Shown one piece after another: positions 47,704 to 59,651 of a stretch of DNA of 64,000 nucleotides (its first letter is position 1; every line of letters begins with the position of its first letter). The position numbers and the translations under genes were made by a program. The stretch comes from Pochonia chlamydosporia 170 (Eukaryota; Ascomycota; Sordariomycetes; Hypocreales; Clavicipitaceae). Where the stretch lies: the NCBI RefSeq assembly GCF_001653235.2, contig NC_035792.1:4340001-4404000 (forward strand), read 5' to 3'. The notes beneath the pieces were generated by a model. The model made no database searches. It was not told the DNA's origin and saw only the letters and a program-made list of their open reading frames with translations.

Positions 47704-48363
47704 TTAGTGGTCCCAGATGATTCCGGGTTGCCTATTTGGCCCCCCTGCTCTGGATATCTTTTCGCTTCGGATTCTGTATATGAAATCGACGATTACGTCA
47801 TTTTCCTGTATTCCAAGGCCGTTAAAGTGCTTCCTAACAGCTTTTGCCAAGGTGTCTTTACTCTCCCGACGGGCTTGTTGCTTCCGAATCATTGTTGGAG
47901 AGTAATGGCCGATGCTACCAGGGCGAGACAACACTGAGTGATGGAACTTGCTAACGAACGAGGCTGGTGTATTTAATTGATGCTCGCGACGGTACGTATG
48001 GAGTGCATCGCGTTCAAAAGAGGACCAATTGATCTATAATGGATGATTGAAAGTCAGCACAGACAATGGGAAGAGGTGTACCACGTCTAGGCGCCCCATT
48101 TGACGCGATCGTCGCGAGGGTCGAGAGGGCCGAGAGGCCAGCGGGAGGAAGCGTACCGTTGGTGCTTGCGACTCTACAGCATTTTGTGAAGGAGCTGATG
48201 TAGGAGCATTTGCTGCTTCTCGTAATTGTGAAGCACTGGACTGGCTTGCTCCACGACGCATCTTGGCTGAGGTCGGTCCAGTGCCTTTTTCTTTGGAACC
48301 AGTGCTGGCGTTGTCCGCCTTGTGATCGTCACCGACAGCCCGTGAGGACTTCGGAGGTGCCAT
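47704..48363 (-). CDS. SAP30: SAP30-like subunit of the Sin3/Rpd3 histone deacetylase complex
   Basis: Exons 48363-48157 and 48033-47704 give 178 aa. The 123-nt intron has donor GTACGC and acceptor TATAG and joins codons cleanly (QAPT to INWSSF). SAP30 proteins bind the Sin3 PAH3/HID region and anchor the deacetylase complex. The N-terminal 69 residues are a disordered Ser/Ala/Lys-rich tail beginning MAPPKSSRAV. Exon 2 carries the Sin3-binding domain: ALHTYRREHQLNTPASF, LSRPGSIGHYSPTM, and KAVRKHFNGLGIQENDVIVD followed by FIYRIR, a very close fit to fungal SAP30. The last residues (GGPNRQPGIIWDH) are less certain, and a further small exon cannot be excluded. Confidence 0.85.
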
Positions 48364-50355
48364 TTTGGAAAAATATTCAATCTATTCCGTGTCTCTTGTA
48401 TACGGATCCGTGTCTCTTGTATAGAAAAGTCGAGGAGAGAATCATCGGCAGTCGAGAACACCTATTGGCGCGTGGCGGTGTCATGAAGGAGGAGAAGGTT
48501 GAAGGGAAAACGAAGCAGAAAAGTGTCTTGTGTGTGACGAGAGAGGACTTTTGGTGATTGCCGCACTTAAGCGGGGCATAACTTGGTTGGGTGGTCACTG
48601 GTCAGCAGGCTGGCGTGCTGGACTAGTCGGGAAGGGAGGCACAGTCGAACCAGACATTTGAAGGAAAGGACGATGATATCACTCCGCACTAGGCCTCATA
48701 TGCACGTTCGGTGCAACCGAGGACCGGAGCTTCAGGGCGCCGCAAGCTGTCCGGTGTTCTAAAAATGACGACCGTTTGATTTTGCCTTGTGGACGATCAA
48801 AGTTCGAGATGGGCATTCTAGCAGAGTCGGAGGTACTTCGTATTATTTTCTGGAATGTGTCCATGGCCACGCCGTGCTCGAGTCGCCACGAGCGAGTTGG
48901 GTTGTACGTCGCACACAACTAGCACACGATAGGAGTAGCGTTCCAGCTGTCGCAACAAATATTGAATGAAGCTGATCATGTATGCATGTGTCTGGTGCAT
49001 GGTGCGTCGGCAGGTTTGCGCTTTGCACCACCACACCAATTGACGTTTGTCCTCTCGAACACTCCGTGCCGTACGGAGTACCTAACATCGAAACGGCCTG
49101 CGGCGTGCCACCAGCTGTTCGCAGCCCCGCTCCCCACATCGCGCAGCTGGCTGGAGCTTCCAGGTCTGGTCCAGTCAACTGGTCTTGAATTCGACGACAG
49201 ACCAGTTGAAACTGGATCTTCACTTGACCAGACCCCAATCAGTCTCGCCTCCGCAGTGTCCGCACCCCCTGGTCACTCTCTTCATCAAACCACACCACAG
49301 CTCTCTCAATTGATTCATCTCGCGCCGTGCAAAGTCAGACCTCTGCCGCCGTCGCCATTGCCACAGCGTCAAGTTATTACGTTCCTTCATCAAACGCACC
49401 GAAGAACTTGAGTCGCGAGGTCTTTACACCAGCTCGTACTTGCCGGGAGCCTTGGCAGCTTGGTGGAGCCTCCTCATTGCCTCATTGATTGGTATGTCTC
49501 TGATTCTCTCAATGTCCTGTGTCCCCCATGTCTCCTTGAACCCCGTTTTCACATCATCACTATCTGTCTTGCACCTGTCTCGGGGTCCCAGACATGACCT
49601 CCGGTTTCCGGGCCATGTGGTAGAAGGCTCGGAGTCGTCCCTACAGCGCCCGAGCTCAAAGCTCATCCAGCCAACTCAAGTACATGGATTTCCCCGGTTT
49701 GAGTGCAAATTGACATATGAGCTGGATATTTGACAACGGAAAGCGGCTTGGGAAAAAAGACTGGAAGCGATAGCCATGCCATGGAGCTTTCCATCGGTTC
49801 TTTTCAACCTTGGTCAGGAACCTCGCCTATTTACTGGCGGGCTCTGCGCTCGGTCACAGATCTGATCATAGCGAATGCTTGATTGCTTTTCTAATCCATA
49901 TTCAGCATATCACTGGTCTCACATATCCAACCAGACTCTAATCATGAGGACGGTGCAGAATAGTCTGCTAACATCTTGAGCATCCAGGCCGTCACATGTA
50001 GCGTACAAATCGTTGTTACACCTTGGGTTGAATCGCATGGGATGGTGCCTTGAGTTGCCATGCACTATTACTGAATTAAATCCAGATGACCCTCAAGGTG
50101 ACGATATTGTAGGGGCTCACGCGAATACTCTGCTGCATTGATGCTCTCCGTTTGGACTGTCTGCCGCAGGCTGAGGTCCCAATGGTCCGCATCGACAGAA
50201 ATCCATTGACAATCCAGCATAGAGACAAGACACTGCCGACATTGTCTTATTACGGAGAGCTGAGGTATTCGGCGGACCGGCAGTGGCTGCTTCGCCCCGA
50301 CTTCTTTCTTGAGATAGTTCTTGTCTTATGAACGTAGGACGGGCCCCGGAGCGCA
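48364..50355. other. 2-kb divergent region between SAP30 and the C2H2 regulator
   Basis: It holds the SAP30 promoter and the long upstream region of the regulator. An 11-bp inverted repeat (49175-49185 with 49199-49209) lies among CCAGT/GGTCT-type repeats. A TACGGAGTA nonamer is at 49072. A minus-strand frame of 80 codons (49666-49424) has acceptable codon use in its 3' half but no recognised family. No other gene was seen. Confidence 0.45.
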
Positions 50356-53300
50356 ATGTCTCACATGATGCCGTCGCATTTACGCAACGAACAATCAACG
50401 CTTCCCATATCTCCGGCAAGCTCCAACACAATGGGTTCTACCTTCGACGGCTACCAGCACTCCCCAATCCAGACTATGAGCCCGAATATGTCAGGACATC
50501 ACGTCTCGCACCAAAAGTCGACCAATGAGTCTTCGCCGTACGCCACCAGCCAATCCGACCCAAGGGGGGGTACCAGCGAAGCTACGCTCGCCTCTGAAGG
50601 AACTCCTAGAAAGAAACGTCGCAGTAGAAAGGGCTTGAGCAAAAGATTTGATTGCTTGGCTGAGGGTTGTGGGAAAAGCTACTCAAGAGCTGAGCATTTG
50701 TAAATACCATACCGATTCACTTCTCTTGCTAGGTTGATGGGCTGACAGTTGTCTTGTGTAGGTATCGGCACCAGCTTAACCACAATTCAAAGCAAATATT
50801 TCACTGTGAATATTCAGGCTGCTCCCGTACATTTGTTCGAGCGGACTTACTGAAGCGGCACATGGATCGTCACGCCGCCAAAGGATCCCAGCCTGGCCCA
50901 ACGGAACCACAGCAGATGAATTCTGAATTAACACCGCCATTCTCTGACGGCCACTCGGTTGCAACAATAAACAGCCAACATCAAACGCAAGCGCATTACG
51001 TCTCTCCTCAGGACCAGTCTCAGAGTCCTTTTACTCCGGCCAGCAATGCAACCCCATCGGGTGGCGCACACAGCTACGTTGTTGACATGGCATCTGGAAG
51101 TCGCGGTTTATATCAAAGAGGTGACCGCCAGTCGTCTGGTCCAGTTCAATTCGCTCCTCAAGCAAGTTTGACCTCCTATGATGGCACATTGACATCCCCT
51201 TCAGGTTCCAACCAGAACCAGTATTATCAGGGGCAATTAGATAATAGTATGTCCACTCAAACATTTGCGTCCCACCCTCAACCACTCCAATTGGACATGG
51301 CACACACCCAGCTTTCGCCAAACAATAGGGCTTCGTCGTCACAAGCACCTGGTGGCCCATATGAAGGACCAATGCCGGCGGAATACCAAGATACAACCCA
51401 TCACCCTACGGATGTCATTGCCCTTGATCAGATGGCCATGCCAAGTGTCGTTCCTGTGTTCGGTGATGATGGTGGCATGAACAAATCACCATACGTGGGC
51501 ATGCCTGAAGACTTCATGGCGTATTTATTCAATTCACTTCCTTCTCAAGACTCACCTCCAGGATATGGACTTCATGGGGTGGCTTCCAAGTAAGTCAGGC
51601 GCAAAAACTTGGTCATATTTTTTTTTTTTTGGCTGACCTTTTCAACAGTTATGGGGAATTGCAGGACACGCATTATTCAACACCATTCCTAGTCAATGGT
51701 ATGACGCAGACTGGCCACTTTCCTACCGCATCTCAGCATATCATGTCTGTGACCAACTTACTTGACGAAAATTCGCCTGAAACGAACATATCAGATGAGA
51801 GAAGCCAAGAAATCTTTGATTTCATCTTTGACCGGTTTCATGAACAAGATGTTGCCCCGCCTGAACGAAGCCGAGACAGCATTGTAAGCGGCAACCGAGA
51901 GCACGACAACCATATGCTGAGTCGTAGAATGATGCAAGCATACCTTGGTTCCTATTGGTATCACTTCAGCGATCAGCTTCCGATTTTGCATCGACCAACT
52001 TTCGACTCTGGCAGGACACCAAATCTACTGCTACTAGCAATGATGACTATCGGAGCTGCTTGTCTAGATCGAACATATGGGCAACAGGTCCTAACAGCAG
52101 GTGCCAAACTTTCAAATTTCATTGCCCGGCATCTGAGATGGGAAATCTTTATGGATACAAACTTCCGGCCCCCCGCAAAGCTGTGGGTTTTCCAAACGCT
52201 GATTCTGTTGGAGTTATATGAAAAGATGTTTTCAACAAGAGAACTGCATGAACGTGCTCATATTCATCATGCAACCATGATTACACTCATGCGTCGAGGT
52301 CGGTCACTTATTGGGAAATCGTCCATGGATTCACCTCCCAATCAAAGGGAAACACCGAATGGCTCCAAAACGGCGCCCGGCATCGGCCAAACGCCGGAAG
52401 AATGGTGGAATCATTGGGTTACCAACGAGGCTACCAAACGGGCAGCATTCGCTGCTTTTATCATCGATTCTACCCATTCCACCATGTTTGGGCACTCGGC
52501 AGTGATGGTTACTCATGAAATGAGGCTGCCATTGCCCTGTGACGAATCTTTATGGCGAGCGAGAAGCAGTGCTGAGGTAGGAAGGGCCGAGGCCAGTCTC
52601 AATGCTAGAGGCATTCGCCCAATCTCTTTTCTTGAAGGACTCAAGTGTACATTGAGCCATCAGGACGTCAAGACAACGTCTTTCGGAAGGACTGCTCTCA
52701 TGGCCGGCCTGATGAGCGTGACATATCATATGCAGCAACGAGATCTTCAGGTCAACGTCCTCGGTGGGGGAGTGATCCAAGCCTTGGGTGGTCGAGACAA
52801 GTGGCGCGCGGCATTGACAAGGGCGTACGACTGGTGGAAGAGCGATTTCGACAGAGGACTTGAGGATAATGAGCCGTCTAATGATCCTTACGGCCAAGGA
52901 AGCACCAGAAATGAAGCGCACATTGTGTTTGGCAGCCGGACGGTTTTGCACAATCTGGCTCACATGGCGATGCATGCGGATATCGTTGACTGCCAAATGT
53001 TTGCCCGTGCGAAACGACTCCTTGGAAGAACTATTGGCGCTCAAGAATTTAGCAGTGCTCAGAAGCGTGTCAAGGAACAATGGGCACCGTCGGCGAGAGC
53101 ACGAGACGCCACGTTTTATGCATTAAAACTTTTGAGCTCTGTCCTGCTGCCAGATGCAGCAGTCTCTACGAATACAGCCAGTCCCTGGCCCAAAGGCGTT
53201 TATGAGACTCGCTACGATGTTCTAATGAACCGGCCTTGGGTTCTCTACTTTGCTGCCTTGATAGTTTGGTGTTACGGGTACGCACTGGAAGGACCCTGTG

Positions 53301-53539
53301 GCGATGTGACGAGAAATAATACTGCAGACGAGAGTCAGCAGCAAATGAAGCACTATCTGCTAAGATATGCGAGCGTTGCGGATCCGGATGAGCTACGGAC
53401 CATGCGAGGCATCAACAATAATACGGCGCTGTTGACGGTGTTGCGGGACTCGTTCGGGAATACAAGGTGGGATCTACTGCATGAAGGCGCTCATTTAATG
53501 AGAAACTGTATAATTTTGAACAGTGGTGGCACTGTGTGA
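50356..53539 (+). CDS. Transcription factor with two C2H2 fingers and a Fungal_trans domain
   Basis: Exons 50356-50699, 50762-51589 and 51649-53539 give 1020 aa. Introns are 62 and 59 nt (GTAAAT...GTAG and GTAAGT...ACAG). Two C2H2 fingers are adjacent: C100-x4-C105-x12-H118-x3-H122 and C130-x4-C135-x12-H148-x3-H152. A basic cluster (PRKKRRSRKG, about 84-93) before them is a likely nuclear signal. A long Gln/Ser/Pro-rich linker follows. The C-terminal half is the fungal-specific regulatory domain, seen in YWYHFSDQLPILHRPTFD, LLLLAMMTIGAACLDRTYG and FQTLILLELYEKMFSTRELH. Combination of C2H2 DNA binding with this domain is a known filamentous-fungus class. Target genes cannot be predicted. Intron 1 cuts finger 1 between its Cys pair and His pair. 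Confidence 0.9.
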
Positions 53540-53888
53540 GCTAATATGCGAGGAGTTACATGGCATGGGTGGTGGTTTGACGATGATGTACTTAGAAGGT
53601 GACGCAAAAGTGCGGAAAGTCTGCCGATTTGACAATGGAGATTCCGGTGTTAGGAGAAATAAAATACCCCTTGGAGTTTTGCGGCAAGCTTCTACTTGTT
53701 TATACCTCGCATAGTCCAATTGCCAGGAGCTTGACGAGTAATTGCTCGGCAAAGGCAAAGATCCCTTGTGATGTTACGTACTTGATCGAATTTGGCTGTA
53801 AAACTGTCTATTCAAAACTGAAACGACACTCTATAGCAATGCACAGCGGTCGTCGTCTATCATCCCTGCACTCCCAATTCTAACTGCT
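53540..53888. other. Convergent 3' region between regulator and thioesterase
   Basis: Only 3' flank sequence is seen. No gene. Confidence 0.6.
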
Positions 53889-54481
53889 TTATAACTTGGG
53901 CTCAGGATCGATATTTGCTTTCAAGTGCTCAGCAATGCTCACAATCTGCCCATCCCTCTTTCTCTTCATAACGCCCTTCATTGTGGCCAATCTCTTGCCC
54001 ACCTGAAGCGCCTCACACTCAATGATGACCTCCTCGCCCTTGGGTACGGGTCTGAAATAGGTGACGTTCAGATTGCGGGTGACGCCGAGGAATTGCCAGA
54101 ATCCAGGCTTGCTAATGAGGACAAGGGGGATGGTGGTGCACAGGTCAAAGAGGGTGGCTGCTGCACCGCCATGGAGGTTACCCAGGCGGTTGCAGTGCTC
54201 TTCTAGACAGGTGAATGTGAAGGTTACGGATGGTGCTGGGGCGTCGGGGTTGGCGGCAGAGACGGCGAGGTGTGGAAGGAGTTTGGACATCCATTCCTTG
54301 GAGAAGTTAGCGGGTATATGGAGGGTGATTGTTGAGATATGAAGTGAGAGAGAGAGTGAAGCTGAGGATGAGTGAGATGACTTACGCCTGCTTTCCAGTT
54401 GTCATCGTCGTCTTTGGTGAGCCAGGCTTTGGCCCGCTCGACGGGGTCGTCGTAGACGTCTGTGTATTTTTTGTCGACCAT
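53889..54481 (-). CDS. Hotdog-fold thioesterase (4HBT, PaaI/THEM2-like)
   Basis: Exons 54481-54386 and 54296-53889 give 167 aa. The 89-nt intron (GTAAGT, CTAAC branch, CCAAG) joins NWKAG to EWMSKL in phase 0. These enzymes hydrolyse acyl-CoA thioesters and work as tetramers of hotdog folds. The active-site loop NLHGGAAATLFD has the conserved H74-G75-G76 and the acidic D83 on the following helix. FLGVTRNLNVTYFRPVPKGE and the following strand residues fit the PaaI-like subgroup closest to animal ACOT13. The exon 1 start at 54481 gives MVDKKYTDVYDDPVERAKAW, a helical cap found in fungal members. No organelle signal is evident. The physiological substrate is unknown. Confidence 0.88.
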
Positions 54482-55193
54482 GGTTATGGGTGAGGTGAAT
54501 TGGGTGTAATTGAGGTAAGTGAAGGCGCAACGGGGTATGAGATGCAGGTATTGGTGAGGCTATGGTGACAGTGCGCAGGCGCTTTATGAAAGGAGATGTT
54601 CGATTAGCACAACGCAAGAGGTAAGGCCAGAGGCTTTGAATGAGTTATGTCTGGAATGGCCAGGTACTTGTTTAATGCACGAGTATGCCTGCATGTAAAG
54701 TCAAGCAATTATTAACAGAAGCATGCAAAGAACGGAGAAGATTGAACCCCAGATTGGAGTCAAGCCCGCATTGAAAGCCCCGAGGCCCCGGTTTGCCGGT
54801 TCGGACAGAAACTTGGGGTTACAAAACAAGTCAAGAGCTGTCACATTGCCGAGGCTCCTTCAAATGGTGGGGCCCTTCAATCGGAGTGCTGTATCAAGAT
54901 GGTGACTGGTTCTGGCCAATTCCGTCGCGGTCAATTGACTGAGGTGGGCCCACACAACTGCTTCTCAGCATCTCTCCGAATCATCAGCTTCAACTTTCTT
55001 ATCCCTTTCTCCAAATCCATTTCTACACTCTTCTAGACGCAGCTCGTTTCGAGCGCCCAAGACAGCATTTCCGGCGCTTGTTACAGCATTGCACCGCATA
55101 CGCCGAACGCCGTCTAACGACTTCTGTGCACAGGAAACGTACCAGCGAGCTCAGCCTGGGACGTAAAACGGAGGCGCCCGCGGGCATCCGAAC
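54482..55193. promoter_or_regulatory. Divergent promoter region of thioesterase and PEX12
   Basis: The 712-bp gap contains both promoters. The PEX12-proximal 200 nt are pyrimidine-rich. No gene was seen. Confidence 0.5.
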
Positions 55194-56474
55194 ATGGAGT
55201 TCGTCACTGCCCTTCGAGGCACCTTTGACGATAACAAGCCGTCGCTATTCGAAGTGCTTTCAGAACAGCAGCTCAACGGCTTGTTGCCACCCACATTACG
55301 ATACCTCCTCACAGTTGCGACACAAAGACATCCTCGGTATCTGCTACGGATACTCAACTCCTTCGATGAGCTCTACGCCGTGTCTATGCTCGTTGTTGAG
55401 CGACACTACTTGCGAACCCGAGGCGGATCCTTTACCGAAAACTTCTATGGCCTGAAGAGAGAAAAGGCCTTGCGGGGCGAGATACCGCGTGCGAGCACAT
55501 CTGCTCCGCACCTGGTCCGGGAAACGCTGAAATTATCGACGAGCGACGTTTGGAAAAACTTGGCCGTCTTGGTTGGTGTACCATATCTAAAGCGCAAGCT
55601 GGATGAAAGCTTCGAAGTGAATGCGCCAAGGGCGCTGCTCGGATCAGCCTATACTCGAATGCCCGAGAATCCTACCCTCAAAGACCGATTCTTGCACTAT
55701 TACCGATGGTTTCTGACGAATATATACCCCAGCGTCAATGCCGCTTACTATTTTGCCCTATTGGCCTTCAATCTTGGTTACCTGTTCGACAGGACCAAAT
55801 ATCATAATCCACTCATGTGGCTGATTGGAACTCGACTTCGACGAATGACGGGCGCTGATTACCAGGCCATTGATGCTCTGTCCCAACCCAAGCCAGGGAA
55901 CCGACCAGGATCGCGGTCAATATTCTCTCCAAGCGAGCTGGGCTCCAAGCTTTTGTCCAGCTTGTCGGTTCTTTTGCCGATGAGCATATTCGCATTGAAG
56001 TTTTTGGAATGGTGGTACCAGTCAGACTTTGCCAAGCAGTTGTCGCGCAAGGCAACCGAGAACATTGATCTCCCCCCACCTATTGTAAATGGAGTTCAAA
56101 AGAAGGCACAGTCAACTGGAGACGAGAGTGCCAAGGCTGAAAAGAATGCAGAAGAGGGAGACAATCAAGTCCTCTCAGCGGAAGACGCTCCAATTGCGAC
56201 GCCGTCTTTGCTACCCGTCTACGTGGTGTCAACGCCCAAGGATACCTCACAGTGCCCCATCTGCCAAGACGACATAGTTACCCCGACAGCCTGCCAGACG
56301 GGCGTCGTGTACTGCTACACGTGTATTCACAAGTGGATAGAAGGCACGCACGACAAGCAAGAGAGCTTCATGGAAAAGCGAAAAGGAAAATGGGAGAGCG
56401 GCATTGGCAGATGTGCGGTGACTGGGAAACGTGTTCTCGGCGGGACTGAGGGTTTACGTCGAATCATGATATGA
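55194..56474 (+). CDS. PEX12: Peroxin 12, RING subunit of the peroxisomal import ubiquitin ligase
   Basis: A single-exon frame of 426 aa. Pex12 forms with Pex2 and Pex10 the peroxisomal membrane channel and E3 complex that ubiquitinates the receptor Pex5. The Pex2/Pex12 N-terminal domain is seen in [20 protein letters not shown] and [20 protein letters not shown]; the membrane region contains [20 protein letters not shown] and [20 protein letters not shown]. The C-terminal RING-like domain starts at C354 (CPICQDD), continues [13 protein letters not shown], and closes with [10 protein letters not shown]. As in other Pex12 proteins the RING is partial, with fewer ligands than a classical two-zinc RING. 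The start is the first ATG in frame and gives [13 protein letters not shown]. Confidence 0.94.
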   Translation: MEFVTALRGTFDDNKPSLFEVLSEQQLNGLLPPTLRYLLTVATQRHPRYLLRILNSFDELYAVSMLVVERHYLRTRGGSFTENFYGLKREKALRGEIPRASTSAPHLVRETLKLSTSDVWKNLAVLVGVPYLKRKLDESFEVNAPRALLGSAYTRMPENPTLKDRFLHYYRWFLTNIYPSVNAAYYFALLAFNLGYLFDRTKYHNPLMWLIGTRLRRMTGADYQAIDALSQPKPGNRPGSRSIFSPSELGSKLLSSLSVLLPMSIFALKFLEWWYQSDFAKQLSRKATENIDLPPPIVNGVQKKAQSTGDESAKAEKNAEEGDNQVLSAEDAPIATPSLLPVYVVSTPKDTSQCPICQDDIVTPTACQTGVVYCYTCIHKWIEGTHDKQESFMEKRKGKWESGIGRCAVTGKRVLGGTEGLRRIMI

Positions 56475-57477
56475 TAGTCGAATAGGAAGCGTCTTCAACG
56501 GGAATAAGAGGAGCGCCATTTAATATGAATGTACTACCAATATCTTATAAATAGCAGCATGAGCATGAAGATTAAGCGAAATTGCCAATGTCTCTTCACG
56601 AACATCCGCGCCGCCTTCATGTTCATACGCGTCTCCCTGTGAACAGGCATTAAATATCCCACCCAGCATATGTGAGTCGCCTAGTTAAGAATTCCGGATT
56701 TGGTCAAGACATGCCTGTTTCAGCCCTGCAACGGCATGTGGAGCTAGAGACCTGGCCAATGGTGTGTCAAGGCTGCGAGTTTCTGGAATGCAACTCTCAT
56801 CTGCGACATGTCTTGGATAGCAACAACGTGAGCTGACTAGGCTTTTCCACAAGAGCCTTTGCGTGGCGGAACACGAATTAAAGCTGTCAGGCGTTCAATT
56901 GTCTTACTGCCAATGAACGAGATTACCTTTTCCGTCGTCAGGGGCATCCGGGGACTCGGCAAGCTGACTCCCAGGGTCACGAACCGGTTCGTCGGCGGGC
57001 ATGTATGGAATGTAGTCACTCGGAACGGGATCACACAAAGCCTATTGTAACTCGGCATGTAAGACAATCCCTGGGAGGCCGTTCTCTGATGGACTCAGGC
57101 ACAGGCTTGCTAAAGTGGCGGTGCTATTTCCACCGCGACCCTGAGACCTCGTTGGAATGTACTTCTTCCCGCCAACCTCGCGAGGTGGTTAAAGTGCCGG
57201 AATCGAAGAAAAAGGCCACGGTTACTTACGCATCCTACCCCTTCATTGTAACGATATTTGAAACAATTTCTGGGCGAACAATCCCGCCACCTGGATTATA
57301 CAATGGAATCTACTGTCTATATAACTGCGCTGTCTAAGCCAGTCGTCTCCCTCGACTCTTGTCTCCCTTCAAATTTCTTTTTTCATTTTGGAAACCATCT
57401 ACAATAGTCTATCTTTACGGGACGATCATCACCTGCTAGTATAGACACAGGCCCGTGGCTGAACCTCACCGGTCATC
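56475..57477. other. Intergenic between PEX12 and the GH16 gene
   Basis: The PEX12 3' flank and the GH16 promoter. A TATATAA box lies at 57318-57324, about 154 nt before the GH16 start. The downstream leader is T- and C-rich. No gene seen. Confidence 0.5.
57318..57324 (+). promoter_or_regulatory. Candidate TATA box of the GH16 gene
   Basis: TATATAA is followed by a CT-rich leader and then by the first in-frame ATG at 57478. The position is compatible with a promoter element but is not proven. Confidence 0.4.
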
Positions 57478-59651
57478 ATGGCTCACTACGCCCTGGCCAC
57501 GTCCTACGCAGGGGAATCGCTCCTCTCAGGATTCAACTGGTTCGATGGGGCTGATCCCTCCCACGGCTTCGTTTCCTACCAGAGTCGTCCGAATGCTGAG
57601 GCACTGGGTCTGTATTCAGTTGATGAGAATACGGGAGTCGTGAGATTAGGTGTCGACAGCACGAATACATATTCAACGTATGAGCAGGGACGGCCGAGTA
57701 TACGGCTTGAAAGCAAGGAGTCTTACAACCATGGTCTCTTTATTGCCGACTTTTTACACATGCCTCCTTCGCAATGTGGTTTATGGCCAGCTTGTAAGTA
57801 CACTCTTCTCTATACACGACTTTGAAAGCTAATTGGGTGTAAGTCTGGACATATGGGCCTAATTGGCCTGCTGGGGGAGAAGTCGACATCATCGAAGGCG
57901 CCAACGACCAGTATCACAACATTCTTTCCGCACACACAGCTCCCGGCTGCAGTGTTGGCTATGATCTCAGCAGTGATTTCTTGGGGGTTCAACGCTCGAC
58001 GAACTGCGACGTTGGGACTGATAATGTTGGCTGTGGGTATGAATCACCTGTGGGTGATGCGTCTGCGTATGGGGATGGCTTCAACGCTGCTAATGGGGGT
58101 GTGTATGCCATGGAGTGGGATGATGAGTACATCAAGATTTGGCACTTTGCGAGAGGGAATATTCCCAGGGATATTCGTAAGAAGGAGCCTGATCCGAATG
58201 GTTGGGGGTTGCCGGATGCTATTTTTGGTGGGCGGAGCTGTGATGTGGACAACTTTTTCAAGGATATGAGTCTTGTTATTAATATTGTAAGTTGCGCATT
58301 CATACTAAAACACCTAATCAGCGTCAAGTTTGAAGATGGCTAACAGGTATTGCAGAATTTCTGCGGTGATTGGGGAAACGCCATCTGGGGCAAAACCGAC
58401 GGCTGCGGCGCCTACGCATCAACATGCAGTGAATACGTGGGCAGCAACCCGGAAGCATTTTCGAATGCCTACTGGGACGTTCGATACATTGACGCCTACC
58501 AGAAGAGCAACGAGGCTCGTTCCTCTCCTCCTTCTAACCCTTCTCCCGACGAACCAGCCAGTTCAACCACCACCATGACCACATCCATGACCACAACCGT
58601 CACCGTCAACGGCCACAAGACCACCAAAGTCATCGACGGGGACGCAAAACACACTCCCAGACCAGACATCACCACCTCATTCATCTCCCCCAGCGAGGCT
58701 GCTGCGCCAAAGAATCCCACCAAGGTTGACGACTCCGCATACCTGGGCTGCTACAGCTCAAGCGACGGCTTCAAGACCTTCCACATGGTCCAAGACAGCA
58801 AGGACATGACTGTCGGGCAATGCGTCAAGCTCTGCCGCGAATCCATGTTCGCGGGCGTCTACGACACGCAGTGCTTCTGCGCAGACTCACTAGATGCGAA
58901 TACGCGCGCTGCCAACGCCAAGGACGGGGATGTGTGCGATCATCCTTGTCCCGGTGATGACGCTCAGTATTGTGGTGGTTTGGCAAAGAATATCGGCGAG
59001 TTGGCTAATGCAACTGCGCCAGCGAAGAATGAAAAATTCGGCAACAATCCAACGACAGGCGCACCAAGCTACAAATTTACAAATTCGACGGGAAATTCCA
59101 CACTACAGAATACATTCCACGTTGCTTCGAAGAAGCTGCAGGCGCGACGTATGGACAAGAATATCCTACTTACTGTCTACGGGGTCGTCAAGAACGAGAC
59201 GCCGCCGCCGCCGCCTCCGCCCATGGCACCAGGTCAGAATGTAACGTACACGTTTACGGATTACGCTACGGAGACGAAGTACAAGACTGTTGTGCCTGTT
59301 CAGGTGACTGGCGCGCCGGATGCCAAGTTTGTGGTGAATACGCGGCCTGGGAAATCGATGAAAGACAAGACTGTCACTGAGACGGTTAGACCGACGGAGG
59401 TAGTTATTGAGGATTGCGCAAGTACTGAAGCTCCTACCGTGCAGACGAGCAAGATTCATTGGCAGAAGTCTTCGCGGTTCGATCCCCCTGTGCCGGTGGA
59501 GACGGAGACGCCCCTGCCTACGGTTGATACTTCGGAGGAGACTGGCAGTCCTACACCTGCAGTGGTGACTGCTGGTGCTGGGGGTGCTTGGAGCGAGACA
59601 AAGTTGGTGACGTTGGGATTGGCGGTGTTAGTTGTTGCGGTGTTGCTTTGA
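57478..59651 (+). CDS. GH16 beta-1,3(4)-glucanase-like protein with WSC domain and GPI-like tail
   Basis: Exons 57478-57793, 57844-58286 and 58356-59651 give 684 aa. Intron 1 is 50 nt; intron 2 is 69 nt with an alternative in-frame acceptor 9 nt earlier. The GH16 domain (about 1-300) has the catalytic E118-x-D120-x2-E123 in GGEVDIIEGAN, with the upstream GLWPAFWTYGPNWP strand typical of endo-1,3(4)-beta-glucanases. A Ser/Thr-rich linker leads to a WSC domain (about 382-465; GCYSSSDGF, CVKLCRESMFAGVYDTQCFC, DAQYCGG). The rest is Thr/Pro-rich and ends in LVTLGLAVLVVAVLL after small residues, which resembles a GPI-attachment signal. The predicted N-terminus MAHYALATSYAGESLLSG has no signal peptide, which is at odds with a wall protein. 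Confidence 0.88.

Noticed and set aside
59470..59490. T-arm-like GGTTCGATCC string
   Set aside because: It lies in the GH16 coding exon and no acceptor, D or anticodon arms can be formed around it.
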